Below, one piece after another: positions 47,446 through 55,872 of a stretch of DNA of 64,000 bases. The notes below the pieces were generated by a model. The model had not been told where the DNA came from. It did not search any database and was given only the letters and a program-made list of their open reading frames with translations. Each line of letters begins with the position of its first letter. Within the stretch, counting starts at the first letter, position 1. The position numbers and the translations under genes were made by a program. The stretch is from contig NZ_RXYA01000012.1 in assembly GCF_008086595.1 (NCBI RefSeq), positions 62,001-126,000 on the forward strand, given 5' to 3'. This DNA comes from Acetobacterium paludosum (GTDB taxonomy: Bacteria; Bacillota; Clostridia; Eubacteriales; Eubacteriaceae).

Positions 47446-47503
47446 ATGCCATGAAGGTATTTTCTCTGCAGAAGCAGGGCTTATTACTTCATGGCATTTT
47501 TTT
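47446..47503 (+). terminator. Leader terminator (attenuator) before cbiM
   Basis: Perfect 11-bp stem ATGCCATGAAG (47446-47456) with CTTCATGGCAT (47487-47497), ending in T7; the 30-base loop holds a CTGC/GCAG hairpin. It lies between the promoter and cbiM, 104 bases before the ATG. Downstream (47511-47586) the UTR can form GGCA/TGCC, GCTAA/TTAGC and GAAACT/AGTTTC stems before the SD. Confidence 0.75.
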
Positions 47504-47606
47504 GTACGAAGGCAGGGAGCTAAACGGATACCTTATTCACTTAGCAGTTGCCGAAGAAACTCATGAAGCGCATTTCTTGTAGTTTCAAAAAAAGGAGGAC
47601 TTCATT

Positions 47607-48626
47607 ATGCATATGGCAGACGCACTGGTTTCGCCAGTAGTAGGAGGAATCATGCTTGCAGCAAGTGCTGGAGCAATCGCTTATTCAGCTTATAAATGCA
47701 AGGACGATTTAGATGAAAAAAAAATACCCCTAATGGGTGTTATGGGAGCGGTAATCTTTGCTGGTCAAATGATTAACTTTACAATTCCCGGGACTGGTTC
47801 CAGTGGACACATTGGCGGCGGTATTCTGTTGGCGGCTCTGCTGGGACCGTTTCCAGCTTTCTTAACAATCACGGCAGTATTATTGATTCAGGCTTTGTTC
47901 TTTGCTGACGGAGGTTTGCTGGCATTAGGCTGTAATTTATGGAATATGGGATTTTATTCGTGCTTGGTGATCTATCCTCTAGTTTTTAGACCGATTGTCA
48001 AGAAAGGATTGACGCCAACTCGAATTACGACCGCATCAATCCTTTCAGTCGTGATTGCTTTATCACTTGGTGCTTTTTCGGTTGTAGTTGAGACCCTTTC
48101 ATCTGGGATCACAGAACTTCCATTTGTAACGTTCCTGGGATTAATGATACCAATCCATTTGGCTATCGGCCTTGTGGAAGGGATTGTTACCGGAGGGATA
48201 CTGGTTTTCGTTTATAAAATGCGACCGGAATTACTGGAAACATCAGTGGAAAACAAGAAGTTGGCCAAGACGGTATCGATTAAGAAAGTTGTGGGAATGT
48301 TACTGGTGTTTGCCGTAGTTGTCGGTGGCGGAGTTTCCGTCTTTGCTTCTACAAATCCAGATGGTTTGGAATGGGCAATGAAAAATGTAACCGGTACAAC
48401 TGAATTGGCAGCCGATGGCAGCGTTTATGAAACAGCAGCGGACATTCAGAAAGCAACTGCCTTTTTACCGGGGTATGGCTTCAAATCCACCAGTGAAGAG
48501 GGTTCAGTTGCTGGTACCAGTCTCTCTGGGATTATCGGCGGAGGGATTACCTTGCTATTGGCAGGTGGAACAGGACTGTTGATTTATGCCATTAAGAATA
48601 AAAAGAAAAATCAGCCGGATGCTTAA
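47607..48626 (+). CDS. cbiM: Cobalt/nickel ECF transporter S-component CbiM fused to a CbiN/PDGLE-like domain
   Basis: Membrane metal-binding subunit of a group I ECF importer, most likely for Co2+ needed in corrinoid synthesis. The 339-residue protein begins MHMADALVSP; the N-terminal Met-His-Met and a later His (GTGSSGHIGGG) form the metal site in this family. About six membrane segments are followed by a C-terminal part (about 225-335) with two more helices and STNPDGLEWAMK, the PDGLE domain that replaces separate CbiN. GGAGGAC precedes the ATG. cbiQ and cbiO follow. Nickel transport (NikMN) cannot be ruled out. Confidence 0.9.
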   Translation: MHMADALVSPVVGGIMLAASAGAIAYSAYKCKDDLDEKKIPLMGVMGAVIFAGQMINFTIPGTGSSGHIGGGILLAALLGPFPAFLTITAVLLIQALFFADGGLLALGCNLWNMGFYSCLVIYPLVFRPIVKKGLTPTRITTASILSVVIALSLGAFSVVVETLSSGITELPFVTFLGLMIPIHLAIGLVEGIVTGGILVFVYKMRPELLETSVENKKLAKTVSIKKVVGMLLVFAVVVGGGVSVFASTNPDGLEWAMKNVTGTTELAADGSVYETAADIQKATAFLPGYGFKSTSEEGSVAGTSLSGIIGGGITLLLAGGTGLLIYAIKNKKKNQPDA

Positions 48627-48689
48627 AAAAGCAAAATTTTATTTATCTTTTATAGGTACTTGTGATAAACTAATAAAAGATTCTGCTGG

Positions 48690-48715
48690 TAACCTCTGCT
48701 GAAAAGTAGAGGTTA
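48690..48715 (+). terminator. Hairpin between cbiM and cbiQ, possible weak terminator
   Basis: TAACCTCT / AGAGGTTA around a 10-base loop, followed by TTCTTTAG. It may lower expression of cbiQ-cbiO relative to cbiM or protect an RNA end. Confidence 0.5.
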
Positions 48716-48755
48716 TTCTTTAGTTAGACTATAAATTACCGGGAAGGAATTACTT

Positions 48756-49553
48756 ATGGCAAATATTTCGGATTCCATGAATACCATCAACTCGCTTGAA
48801 GAAATGGCCGAAGGAAAAACGATTATTCATCAGTTACATCCTATGGTTAAGCTGGTGATCACGCTTTTATATATTGTTCTTGTCGTGTCGTTTGACCCTT
48901 ATAATATTACCGGATTGGTGGTTTTAGCATTTTATCCGGTTATTTTAATGGCCCTGGCTGAAATTCCCTATAAGCCATTATTGACTCGAATGCTGGTTGC
49001 CTTACCTTTTTCTTTTTTTGCAGGGATTTCAAACATCATATTTAATCAGAAGTTGGCATTAATGATTGGCGGAATTCCGATTACATACGGTGTGATCTCC
49101 TTCTTTTCCATTACAATCAAAACGGTTTTCACTGTGATGGCGGTGCTTATTTTAATAGCGACAACTTCATTGCCGCAAATTTCCTATCAGTTATTGTCCA
49201 TCAAGGTTCCCAAACTGATTGTTGAACAAATTATGCTGACCTATCGATATATATCAGTACTACTTGAACAGGTTTCAAATATGTATACCGCTTATATGTT
49301 AAGGTCGCCGGGAGGCAAAGGTATAAAGATGAAAGATATGGGGATCTTTGTGGGTCAATTATTGTTGAAAAGTTTTGATCGTGCCGAAAACATTTATTAC
49401 GCCATGAAGTGTCGGGGTTATGATGGGCATTATTTATATGCAAAACCAGATCCGATTAAGTCGGCTGATTGGATATTTTTGCTGGGAACCGCTTTTTTAT
49501 TGATAATGATGCGATTTTTTGATTTAAGCCAGATTATTGGCAGCTTTTTATAG
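48756..49553 (+). CDS. cbiQ: Cobalt ECF transporter membrane subunit CbiQ (EcfT)
   Basis: Transmembrane coupling subunit that links CbiM to the ATPase. The 265 residues have an N-terminal soluble stretch, hydrophobic segments, and the coupling motifs AYMLRSPGGKGIKM and YYAMKCRGYDG; the A-R-G type motifs in these coupling helices contact CbiO. AAGGAAT precedes the ATG. The cbiO start comes 11 bases after the stop. Confidence 0.92.
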   Translation: MANISDSMNTINSLEEMAEGKTIIHQLHPMVKLVITLLYIVLVVSFDPYNITGLVVLAFYPVILMALAEIPYKPLLTRMLVALPFSFFAGISNIIFNQKLALMIGGIPITYGVISFFSITIKTVFTVMAVLILIATTSLPQISYQLLSIKVPKLIVEQIMLTYRYISVLLEQVSNMYTAYMLRSPGGKGIKMKDMGIFVGQLLLKSFDRAENIYYAMKCRGYDGHYLYAKPDPIKSADWIFLLGTAFLLIMMRFFDLSQIIGSFL

Positions 49554-49564
49554 AGAGGTAAACT

Positions 49565-50314
49565 GTGTTAGAAATAGAAAAATTAAGCTATGCCTATCCC
49601 GATGGACATATTGCCATTCGAGAAATTGATTTAAAAATAAATGATGGCGAAAGTGTTGCTTTAGTGGGAGCCAATGGAGCAGGAAAATCCAGCCTTTTTA
49701 AGCTGATTATTGGAATATCCCAAATAAAGGAAGGTTCCATAAAAATCGGTGATTTATCGGTAGAAAAGAAAACCCTGAAAGATGTTCGAAAAAAGGTTGG
49801 GATGGTATTTCAGAATCCCGATGATCAACTGTTTATGACCAAAGTTTATGATGATATTGCTTTTGGTCCCAGAAATGAACTTTTATCTGATGAAGAAGTG
49901 GAAGAACGGGTCAACAATGCTTTGGAAATGTTGGGCGTAACCCATCTTCGGGATCGTATGCCTCATCGTCTTTCGGGAGGGGAAAAACGGGTTATTGCCA
50001 TTGCATCGGTGTTATCCATGAATCCTCAGATTATATTATTTGATGAACCTACTTCGTTTTTGGATCCCAGTGCAAGACGCAACGTCATCAATACGCTGGA
50101 AAAACTGGAAATGACAAAAATTATCGCAACCCATGATTTGGATATGGCTCTTGATATTTGCGATCGTGTCATTATTTTACATCATGGCAGTGTTTTTGCA
50201 GATGGAAAAACAGATGATATTCTTCTTAATGAAGAACTATTGCTGGGATGTCATTTAGAATTGCCTTTTTGTATGCAAAAACGAAAGGTTAGGAAACAAG
50301 ATTCTGACAAATAA
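49565..50314 (+). CDS. cbiO: Cobalt ECF transporter ATPase CbiO
   Basis: ATP-binding subunit that powers cobalt import. The 249-residue protein has Walker A GANGAGKSS, Q-loop VFQNPDDQLF, signature LSGGEKRVIA, Walker B IILFDEPTSFLD with catalytic Glu, and switch His in TKIIATHDLDMALD, so it should be fully active as a homodimer. GTG start behind GAGAGG. A terminator about 35 bases downstream closes the cbiMQO unit. Confidence 0.94.
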   Translation: MLEIEKLSYAYPDGHIAIREIDLKINDGESVALVGANGAGKSSLFKLIIGISQIKEGSIKIGDLSVEKKTLKDVRKKVGMVFQNPDDQLFMTKVYDDIAFGPRNELLSDEEVEERVNNALEMLGVTHLRDRMPHRLSGGEKRVIAIASVLSMNPQIILFDEPTSFLDPSARRNVINTLEKLEMTKIIATHDLDMALDICDRVIILHHGSVFADGKTDDILLNEELLLGCHLELPFCMQKRKVRKQDSDK

Positions 50315-50348
50315 TTTGCAAATATAATTCAAATTTTTCGACAATCCT

Positions 50349-50373
50349 AAGCTTGATTGAATCAGGCTTTTTT
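50349..50373 (+). terminator. Intrinsic terminator after cbiO
   Basis: AAGCTTGA / TCAGGCTT stem with an AT-rich loop and T6 run. Confidence 0.75.
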
Positions 50374-50442
50374 GTTGTGGGTACAAATACCTACAATTTG
50401 AGGAGTTATCTTAAGATTAAGCATAAAGGCTTGCATTGATAA

Positions 50443-50471
50443 TTGTATTTTGATATTTAATAAGATATAAT
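50443..50471 (+). promoter_or_regulatory. Candidate promoter of the XpaC/TelA operon
   Basis: TTGTAT, 17-base spacer, TATAAT, 25 bases before the ATG at 50497; the -35 is weak. Confidence 0.5.
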
Positions 50472-50496
50472 TAATAGAATAGCTGGAGGTTACGCA

Positions 50497-51780
50497 ATGG
50501 GAAAAAAGGAATACTCGAATATAGGGGATGATATTAAAGATATCATACAGGATGCCCTAAGTTCAACTGACTTCAAAAAATTGAATCAGAATATCACAGA
50601 GACAGTGAATCGAGCATTGGAAGAAGTCAAAAAAAGCACTCGTAATTGGAATGAAGGCAAAGATTATTCAAAGCAATATAAAAACATTAACAATAAAAGC
50701 AAAACGTATGATCGACCAATGGAGTTTACAGATTATGAAACCGTAGAAACTAAGGAGTTAAAACAGAATAAAACAGTGGAAAAACAAAATAATTATCGAA
50801 GTATTGCCAACAAAAAGACAAATCTTATCACAAAATCACCTCATGGCCGAATCTCCGGAATGCTGCTGATCGTTTTTGGAAGCATCGGAATGGGCTTGGC
50901 GATTGTTTTTTCGCTAGCGGTTCTTATTTTGGCCAATGTGATTCATGCCTCAATGGGATCATTGGAGGTATCTTTAGGAACGCTTTTGTTTATTTTAGCA
51001 TTATGTATTGGCATGGTGGCAAAAGGATCGAGTTTAAGAGGCAGAGTCAAGCGTTTCCGGCAATATGTGCAACGTCTCAAAGATCATCCATTTTGTGAAA
51101 TCAAAGAATTGGCCGAACCTTTGGGACGCAATTCAAAATATGTCGTTAAGGATCTGAAAAAAATGATTCAAGTGGGGATGTTTCTCCAGGGACACATTGA
51201 TGAGGACGGACTTTACCTGTTGATCAGCGATGAAGCTTATGAAGCCAATCGGAAAATGAAAGAAGGAAAGCGCCTTCAGGACGAAGAACAGAAACGCCAA
51301 GAAGAAGTACAACGACAAAGAGTGATTGATCGGAGTAACCCTGATATGAAAGCGGTACAGGATGTTATCGACGAGGGACAACAGACCATCAGACAGATCA
51401 GAAAGGCCAATAACGACATCCCCGGAGAAGCCATTTCCAACAAGCTTGACCGATTGGAAATTGTAATTACGAAAATATTTGTTTACATTGAAGAAAATCC
51501 CAAGGAAGTTCCGGAAATCCGAAAATTTATGAACTATTATCTGCCAACAACCCTTAAACTGGTTAAGGTTTACCAGGACATGGATGCGGAGCCGATTCAG
51601 GGAGCCAATATTATGGCCACCAAAAAAGAAATTGAAGAGACAATGGATACCATTAATCACGCGTTTGAAAATCTCTTAGATGGTTTTTACGAAGATACAG
51701 CATTAGATGTTTCAACGGACATTTCAGTATTAAATACCATGTTGGCCCAAGAGGGACTGACAAAAAAAGATTTTGAATAA
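50497..51780 (+). CDS. XpaC-like membrane protein
   Basis: A 427-residue protein of the XpaC family (named after a B. subtilis gene linked to 5-bromo-4-chloroindolyl phosphate hydrolysis; real function unknown). A charged N-terminal region (1-115) is followed by two membrane helices (about 120-170, GMLLIVFGSIGMGLAIVF and TLLFILALCIGMVAKGS), then a winged-helix-like stretch (KELAEPLGRNSKYVVKDLKKMI) and a long helical coiled-coil C-terminus. GGAGG lies nine bases upstream of the ATG. It overlaps the frame of telA and is co-transcribed with it. Confidence 0.85.
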   Translation: MGKKEYSNIGDDIKDIIQDALSSTDFKKLNQNITETVNRALEEVKKSTRNWNEGKDYSKQYKNINNKSKTYDRPMEFTDYETVETKELKQNKTVEKQNNYRSIANKKTNLITKSPHGRISGMLLIVFGSIGMGLAIVFSLAVLILANVIHASMGSLEVSLGTLLFILALCIGMVAKGSSLRGRVKRFRQYVQRLKDHPFCEIKELAEPLGRNSKYVVKDLKKMIQVGMFLQGHIDEDGLYLLISDEAYEANRKMKEGKRLQDEEQKRQEEVQRQRVIDRSNPDMKAVQDVIDEGQQTIRQIRKANNDIPGEAISNKLDRLEIVITKIFVYIEENPKEVPEIRKFMNYYLPTTLKLVKVYQDMDAEPIQGANIMATKKEIEETMDTINHAFENLLDGFYEDTALDVSTDISVLNTMLAQEGLTKKDFE

Positions 51781-51790
51781 GGAGACAAAT

Positions 51791-52942
51791 ATGGATGATG
51801 GACTGAAAGATTTTGACCAGGTAACCCCGACCCTGACTTTTGACCCTTTTGACGAGGGAAAATCATCGGTGGTCAATCAAAAAAATCAGATGGCAACCGA
51901 AGATAAAATTTTCGATGAAGCTCGCCTATCCCCGGAAGAGCAGAAAATGGTCAATGAATTTGCAGAAAAAATTGATCTCAGCAACTCGGCGCTGATTATG
52001 CAGTACGGTGTGGGTGCTCAGAAAAAAATTGCGGAGTTTTCTGAGACCGCTCTGAGCAACGTCAGAACCAAGGATTTAGGAGAAGTCGGTAAAATGCTTG
52101 GGGACATGGTTTCAGAGCTGCGAAACTTTGAATCCGCAGAAGAAGAAAAAGGCTTTTTTGGTTTCTTTAAAAAAAATGCTAATAAAATCAGCTCGATGCA
52201 GGTTAAATATGCCGCCGCAGAAACCAATATCAACCGGATCTGTGAATCTTTGGAAAAACATCAGGTTCAGCTGATGAAAGATGTGGCTATGATGGATAAA
52301 CTATATGAAGTCAACAAAACTTATTTCAAAGAGTTATCGATGTATATTTTGGCGGGAAAGAAAAAGATCCAGCAGATTCAAAGCACCGATTTGCCGGTCC
52401 TTATACAGAAATCCCAAATGAGTGGATTGCCCGAAGATGCCCAGGCAGTGAATGATTTTTCGGCAATGGCCAACCGTTTTGAGAAGAAGCTTCATGATCT
52501 CGAATTGACCCGCATGATTTCTATTCAAATGGCGCCGCAAATCCGATTGGTTCAGAATAATGACACCTTGATGGCGGAAAAAATTCAGTCCTCTATTGTT
52601 AATACCATTCCCTTATGGAAAAGTCAGATGGTGCTGGCTCTGGGCGTGGCTCATTCCGGTGAGGCCGCCAGAGCTCAGCGGGAAGTAACGGATATGACCA
52701 ATCAGCTGTTACGAAAAAATGCCGAAACCTTAAAAATGGAAACCATTAATACGGCCAAAGAATCTGAACGGGGAATTGTGGATATCGAAACCCTCAAGAT
52801 AACCAACGAATCGTTGATTACAACCTTTGATGAGGTGTTAAAGATTCAGGATGAAGGCCGACAGAAACGAAAGGCAGCCGAAGCCGAACTTCAGAAACTT
52901 GAAAATGATTTAAAACTGAAAATGCTGGAAATTAGACGATAA
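51791..52942 (+). CDS. telA: TelA-family toxic anion resistance protein
   Basis: A 383-residue, mostly helical cytosolic protein of the TelA/KlaA family, associated with tellurite and antibiotic tolerance and usually encoded next to XpaC. Typical segments are SALIMQYGVGAQKKIAEFSE, GEVGKMLGDMVSELR, the FFGFFKK linker, and the conserved LRKNAETLKMETINTAKESERGIVDIETLKITNESLI near the end. Start at ATG 51791, 7 bases after AAGGAG; TTG at 51773 is inside the upstream gene. Biochemical function is unproven. Confidence 0.9.
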   Translation: MDDGLKDFDQVTPTLTFDPFDEGKSSVVNQKNQMATEDKIFDEARLSPEEQKMVNEFAEKIDLSNSALIMQYGVGAQKKIAEFSETALSNVRTKDLGEVGKMLGDMVSELRNFESAEEEKGFFGFFKKNANKISSMQVKYAAAETNINRICESLEKHQVQLMKDVAMMDKLYEVNKTYFKELSMYILAGKKKIQQIQSTDLPVLIQKSQMSGLPEDAQAVNDFSAMANRFEKKLHDLELTRMISIQMAPQIRLVQNNDTLMAEKIQSSIVNTIPLWKSQMVLALGVAHSGEAARAQREVTDMTNQLLRKNAETLKMETINTAKESERGIVDIETLKITNESLITTFDEVLKIQDEGRQKRKAAEAELQKLENDLKLKMLEIRR

Positions 52943-52943
52943 A

Positions 52944-53339
52944 ATGAATATTATTGAGCAAGCGGTTTTGCAGTATGTTATTTTCATCCTGAGTTTAGTC
53001 GTTGGGATCCTGTCAATTGTTTATTATGGTAAATATCAAAAACAACTGATAAACGGTGCATTAGAAGGGTCTGTCGCAGGATCGTTCAAAAACAAATTCA
53101 ATCTTTATGGTGTTCTTTATGTTGTCGCGGCATTTCTGGTTATCTTGGAGTCTTATGCCCGGATGAGCGAAATTGTGATCATCATCATGGTCATTGTTAT
53201 CGGCGGGGGCATTTACAATCTGATGTTAATCAATAAAAAAGAAATGTTTGATTTATCCGATATAAAGTTGCTGAGATGGAATGCCATTATTTTGCTTACC
53301 ATCGCTCTGGTTTATATTCTGACAATCCTAAATATTTAA
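52944..53339 (+). CDS. Small polytopic membrane protein, unknown function
   Basis: A 131-residue protein with four hydrophobic segments (about 7-26, 51-68, 74-94, 110-130). Not recognised. The ATG comes one base after the telA stop, so it is translationally coupled to the XpaC/TelA pair and probably works with them at the membrane. The next promoter overlaps the end of this gene. Confidence 0.8.
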   Translation: MNIIEQAVLQYVIFILSLVVGILSIVYYGKYQKQLINGALEGSVAGSFKNKFNLYGVLYVVAAFLVILESYARMSEIVIIIMVIVIGGGIYNLMLINKKEMFDLSDIKLLRWNAIILLTIALVYILTILNI

Positions 53340-53340
53340 T

Positions 53341-53369
53341 TTGACAATTATGTTTAAATCCGTTATCAT
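53341..53369 (+). promoter_or_regulatory. Sigma-A promoter of the cobalamin-riboswitch operon
   Basis: TTGACA, 17-base spacer, TATCAT, directly upstream of the riboswitch. Confidence 0.8.
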
Positions 53370-53397
53370 AGAATTAATAGAATATATTTGAAGATTT

Positions 53398-53545
53398 GTG
53401 GTGCCTTGTAAGAGGAGAATAGGGAATCAGGTGTAAGTCCTGTACGAACCCATCACTGTGAATGGTTTTGTTTTTGTATATGTCACTGGTAAAACGGGAA
53501 GGCGCAAAAACTGATAAACCTGAGTCAGGAGACCTGCCAGAAATT
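53398..53545 (+). ncRNA. Cobalamin (B12) riboswitch
   Basis: The hallmark elements are in order: GGTGCC at 53401-53406, GGGAATCAGGTG with AAGTCCTG near 53422-53443, the ACCCATCACTGTGA core (family ACCCGCCACTG) near 53448-53461, GGGAAGGC near 53497, and the B12 box AGTCAGGAGACCTGCC at 53523-53538. In this class, ligand binding turns expression off, here through the terminator that follows. It controls the ECF operon downstream, so that transporter should be repressed when cobalamin is plentiful. Confidence 0.94.
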
Positions 53546-53564
53546 GATTTTGAGAAACGAAGGT

Positions 53565-53600
53565 AAAGTTTCGACTATTTATAGTCGAAGCTTTTTTTTT
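53565..53600 (+). terminator. Riboswitch-controlled terminator before the ECF operon
   Basis: AAAGTTTCGACTA / TAGTCGAAGCTTT stem with one mismatch, 4-base loop, then T9. Expression platform of the cobalamin riboswitch, or a constitutive leader terminator. Confidence 0.88.
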
Positions 53601-53624
53601 GTATAGAAGGGGATTATTAACTGA

Positions 53625-55097
53625 ATGAAACCAATTATAAGCATTGATTTAGAAGCATTGGTCTTTCCAGAGGAGAAAGAGGCGGCTTTAAAGAATATAA
53701 AACTGGACATCAATCAAGGTGATTTTATTGCCGTAACAGGGGGAACGGCTTCCGGAAAATCCTTATTGCTTCATGCTATTACTTCTGCGGCACCCAAGTT
53801 TTATCCCTGTACAATTGAGGGGACCGTCAGAGTGGCCGATCGGAATGTGGAAGAAATTCCGCTTTGTGAAATGGCAGATTATGTGGGATATATGATGCAG
53901 GAGCCACAAAATCAGATGATCAGCAGAGTCGTTTATGATGAGCTTGGGTTTGGGGTGGCCAATATGAATTTGAGCAGCGAGGAAATACAATCCCGCGTCG
54001 GAGAAATCATGTCATTTCTCTCCATCCAGGACTTTGCACACCGGTATACCGATGCTTTGTCCGGGGGCCAGGCTCAAAAAGTTGTTTTGGGCAGCATCCT
54101 GACATTAAAAGCGCCTATTTTACTTCTGGATCAGCCGGCGGCAGAGCTTGATCCCAAAACCAGTTCGGAACTCTACAAGTATCTTTCATGGCTTAACAAG
54201 AATGAAAAAATTACGACAATGGTTGTTATGGATAAATCAAGAGAGGTTTTAAAATATGCCGATCGGGTTGTTGTTATGGAAAACGGCACCGTCAAGGATT
54301 ATTTGAGTACCGAAGAATATAAAAATAAATACCAGCAAAAAGAAAAAACCAGGAGACCAATAGAATTAATAGTTGATCATGAAACTGATATCGTCAAATT
54401 GCTGGGGACCTCCCATATTTACAAGGGCGGCATCGTCGGATGCAAAGCCATCGATTTTACGCTGAAAAAGGGTGACTTTACCGCGGTGATCGGACAGAAC
54501 GGATCGGGCAAATCGACGATGCTTAAACTGATCGAGGGGTTGTTAAAGCCGACCGCAGGCTCCATTGAATTGTTTGGATTGTCTGTAACAAAAAAAAATA
54601 TCGGCGACCTCCGGCGACGAATCGGTTTTCTTTTTCAAAATCCGGATGATCAGATTTTCTGCAGCACCATAAAAGAGGAAATTGGATATGTTTTAAAGCG
54701 TAAGGATGATTCGGAAGCGGAAAAAAATAGAAAAATTCAGGATGTTCTGGCGTTTATCGGTCTTGAAGGCTCCGAGGAGGTACATCCACAACGGCTTAGC
54801 CGGGGTCAGCGCCAACTGCTGGCATTGGGGTCCGTCATCATCAGTGAACCGGAACTTATTATCGCCGACGAACCGACATCCGGATTGGATGAAAGTCAAA
54901 GCAGACTGGTGATGGAAAAACTTTTGTTACTTGCCCAGCAGGGAAAAACGGTTCTTTTAGTCACCCACGATTTGAGCGATGCCAAATATTTTGCTAATCG
55001 GATCGTGGTCATGAATCGACACGAACTGGTGCTGGATTTCAACGCCGACCAGATGGACTGCTTCACCGATGATTTAATAAAAATGGAACTCATGTAG
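53625..55097 (+). CDS. ECF transporter fused double ATPase (EcfA-EcfA', YkoD-like)
   Basis: A 490-residue protein with two ABC ATPase domains in one chain, the YkoD arrangement. Domain 2 (about 255-490) is complete: Walker A GQNGSGKS (290-297), signature LSRGQ (391-395), DE at 415-416 and switch His448. Domain 1 (5-235) keeps Walker A GGTASGKS (39-46) and signature LSGGQ (145-149), but the catalytic Glu after Walker B is Gln170 (LLLDQP) and the switch His is Asp203 (VVMDKS), so its own hydrolysis should be impaired. The first gene after the cobalamin riboswitch; the SD is weak (AAGGGG, 14 bases off). Confidence 0.93.
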   Translation: MKPIISIDLEALVFPEEKEAALKNIKLDINQGDFIAVTGGTASGKSLLLHAITSAAPKFYPCTIEGTVRVADRNVEEIPLCEMADYVGYMMQEPQNQMISRVVYDELGFGVANMNLSSEEIQSRVGEIMSFLSIQDFAHRYTDALSGGQAQKVVLGSILTLKAPILLLDQPAAELDPKTSSELYKYLSWLNKNEKITTMVVMDKSREVLKYADRVVVMENGTVKDYLSTEEYKNKYQQKEKTRRPIELIVDHETDIVKLLGTSHIYKGGIVGCKAIDFTLKKGDFTAVIGQNGSGKSTMLKLIEGLLKPTAGSIELFGLSVTKKNIGDLRRRIGFLFQNPDDQIFCSTIKEEIGYVLKRKDDSEAEKNRKIQDVLAFIGLEGSEEVHPQRLSRGQRQLLALGSVIISEPELIIADEPTSGLDESQSRLVMEKLLLLAQQGKTVLLVTHDLSDAKYFANRIVVMNRHELVLDFNADQMDCFTDDLIKMELM

Positions 55098-55113
55098 GGA
55101 GGAAGGTTCAGCG

Positions 55114-55848
55114 ATGATAAATGTAAAAAATTGGGATCCGCGGCTAAAACTGACCTGGTGTTTATTTCTTGTTCTAACAGCGTTAATTTCGAGGAATATG
55201 GTACTGGATCTGGTGCTATTGCTAACCATTCTGATAACCGAAATTATTACCGAAAAAAGTCTTAAACGTTTTAAAGTGATTGCAATCCTGCTGTTGATTG
55301 CCGGCTCTCAGGTATTGATTATTAATTTACTGTTTGGGAGAGTGGGTGAGCCGGTTTGGTCCTGGTGGATTTTGACTGTTTACAACGGTTCACTTATTGC
55401 CTCACTGTTAGGATTTTTAAGAATTTGTGTGATTACCATCAGTGCCATCCAATTTGCGTATAACACCGACGCCACGGATATTGCGCAGATGCTGATTAAA
55501 TGGCATATTCCCTATCGTTATGCGATGCTGGTACCCATTACGGCGCGGTTTTTTCCGGTCATGGTCAATGAATATCATTCGATTTGTGACAGCAATTCGG
55601 CCCGAGGGGTTCCCTGTGACACGGTGATGGAACATATCAGAAATTTGCCGGCCGCCGTGATGCCGCTGATTTACCGGGCCCTGAGAATATCCAACGACGC
55701 ATCGCTTTCCGTCGAACTGCGAGGCTTTGGCCGCTATGAAACAAGAAATTTTCAAAAAACAATTGGGCTAAGACCTTTTGAAGGAATCATGATCTTGTTT
55801 ATTATCATGATGTATATCTCGATTATGCTATACATCATGTTTTTATAA
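55114..55848 (+). CDS. ECF transporter membrane coupling subunit EcfT (YkoC-like)
   Basis: A 244-residue membrane protein with about five hydrophobic segments and the EcfT coupling region RALRISNDASLSVELRGFG, which contains the S-ELRGFG motif contacting the ATPases, and NSARGVPCDTVMEH before it. AGGGAGGAAG precedes the ATG, 16 bases after the ATPase gene. It joins the fused ATPase to the S-component downstream as a dedicated (group I type) ECF module. Confidence 0.92.
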   Translation: MINVKNWDPRLKLTWCLFLVLTALISRNMVLDLVLLLTILITEIITEKSLKRFKVIAILLLIAGSQVLIINLLFGRVGEPVWSWWILTVYNGSLIASLLGFLRICVITISAIQFAYNTDATDIAQMLIKWHIPYRYAMLVPITARFFPVMVNEYHSICDSNSARGVPCDTVMEHIRNLPAAVMPLIYRALRISNDASLSVELRGFGRYETRNFQKTIGLRPFEGIMILFIIMMYISIMLYIMFL

Positions 55849-55872
55849 ATATAAAATACTAAGGAGATTAAA

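Noticed and set aside
51133..51660. 175-residue reverse ORF inside the XpaC gene
   Set aside because: Complement of a highly helical coding region; rich in Phe/Asn/Leu as expected of a shadow.
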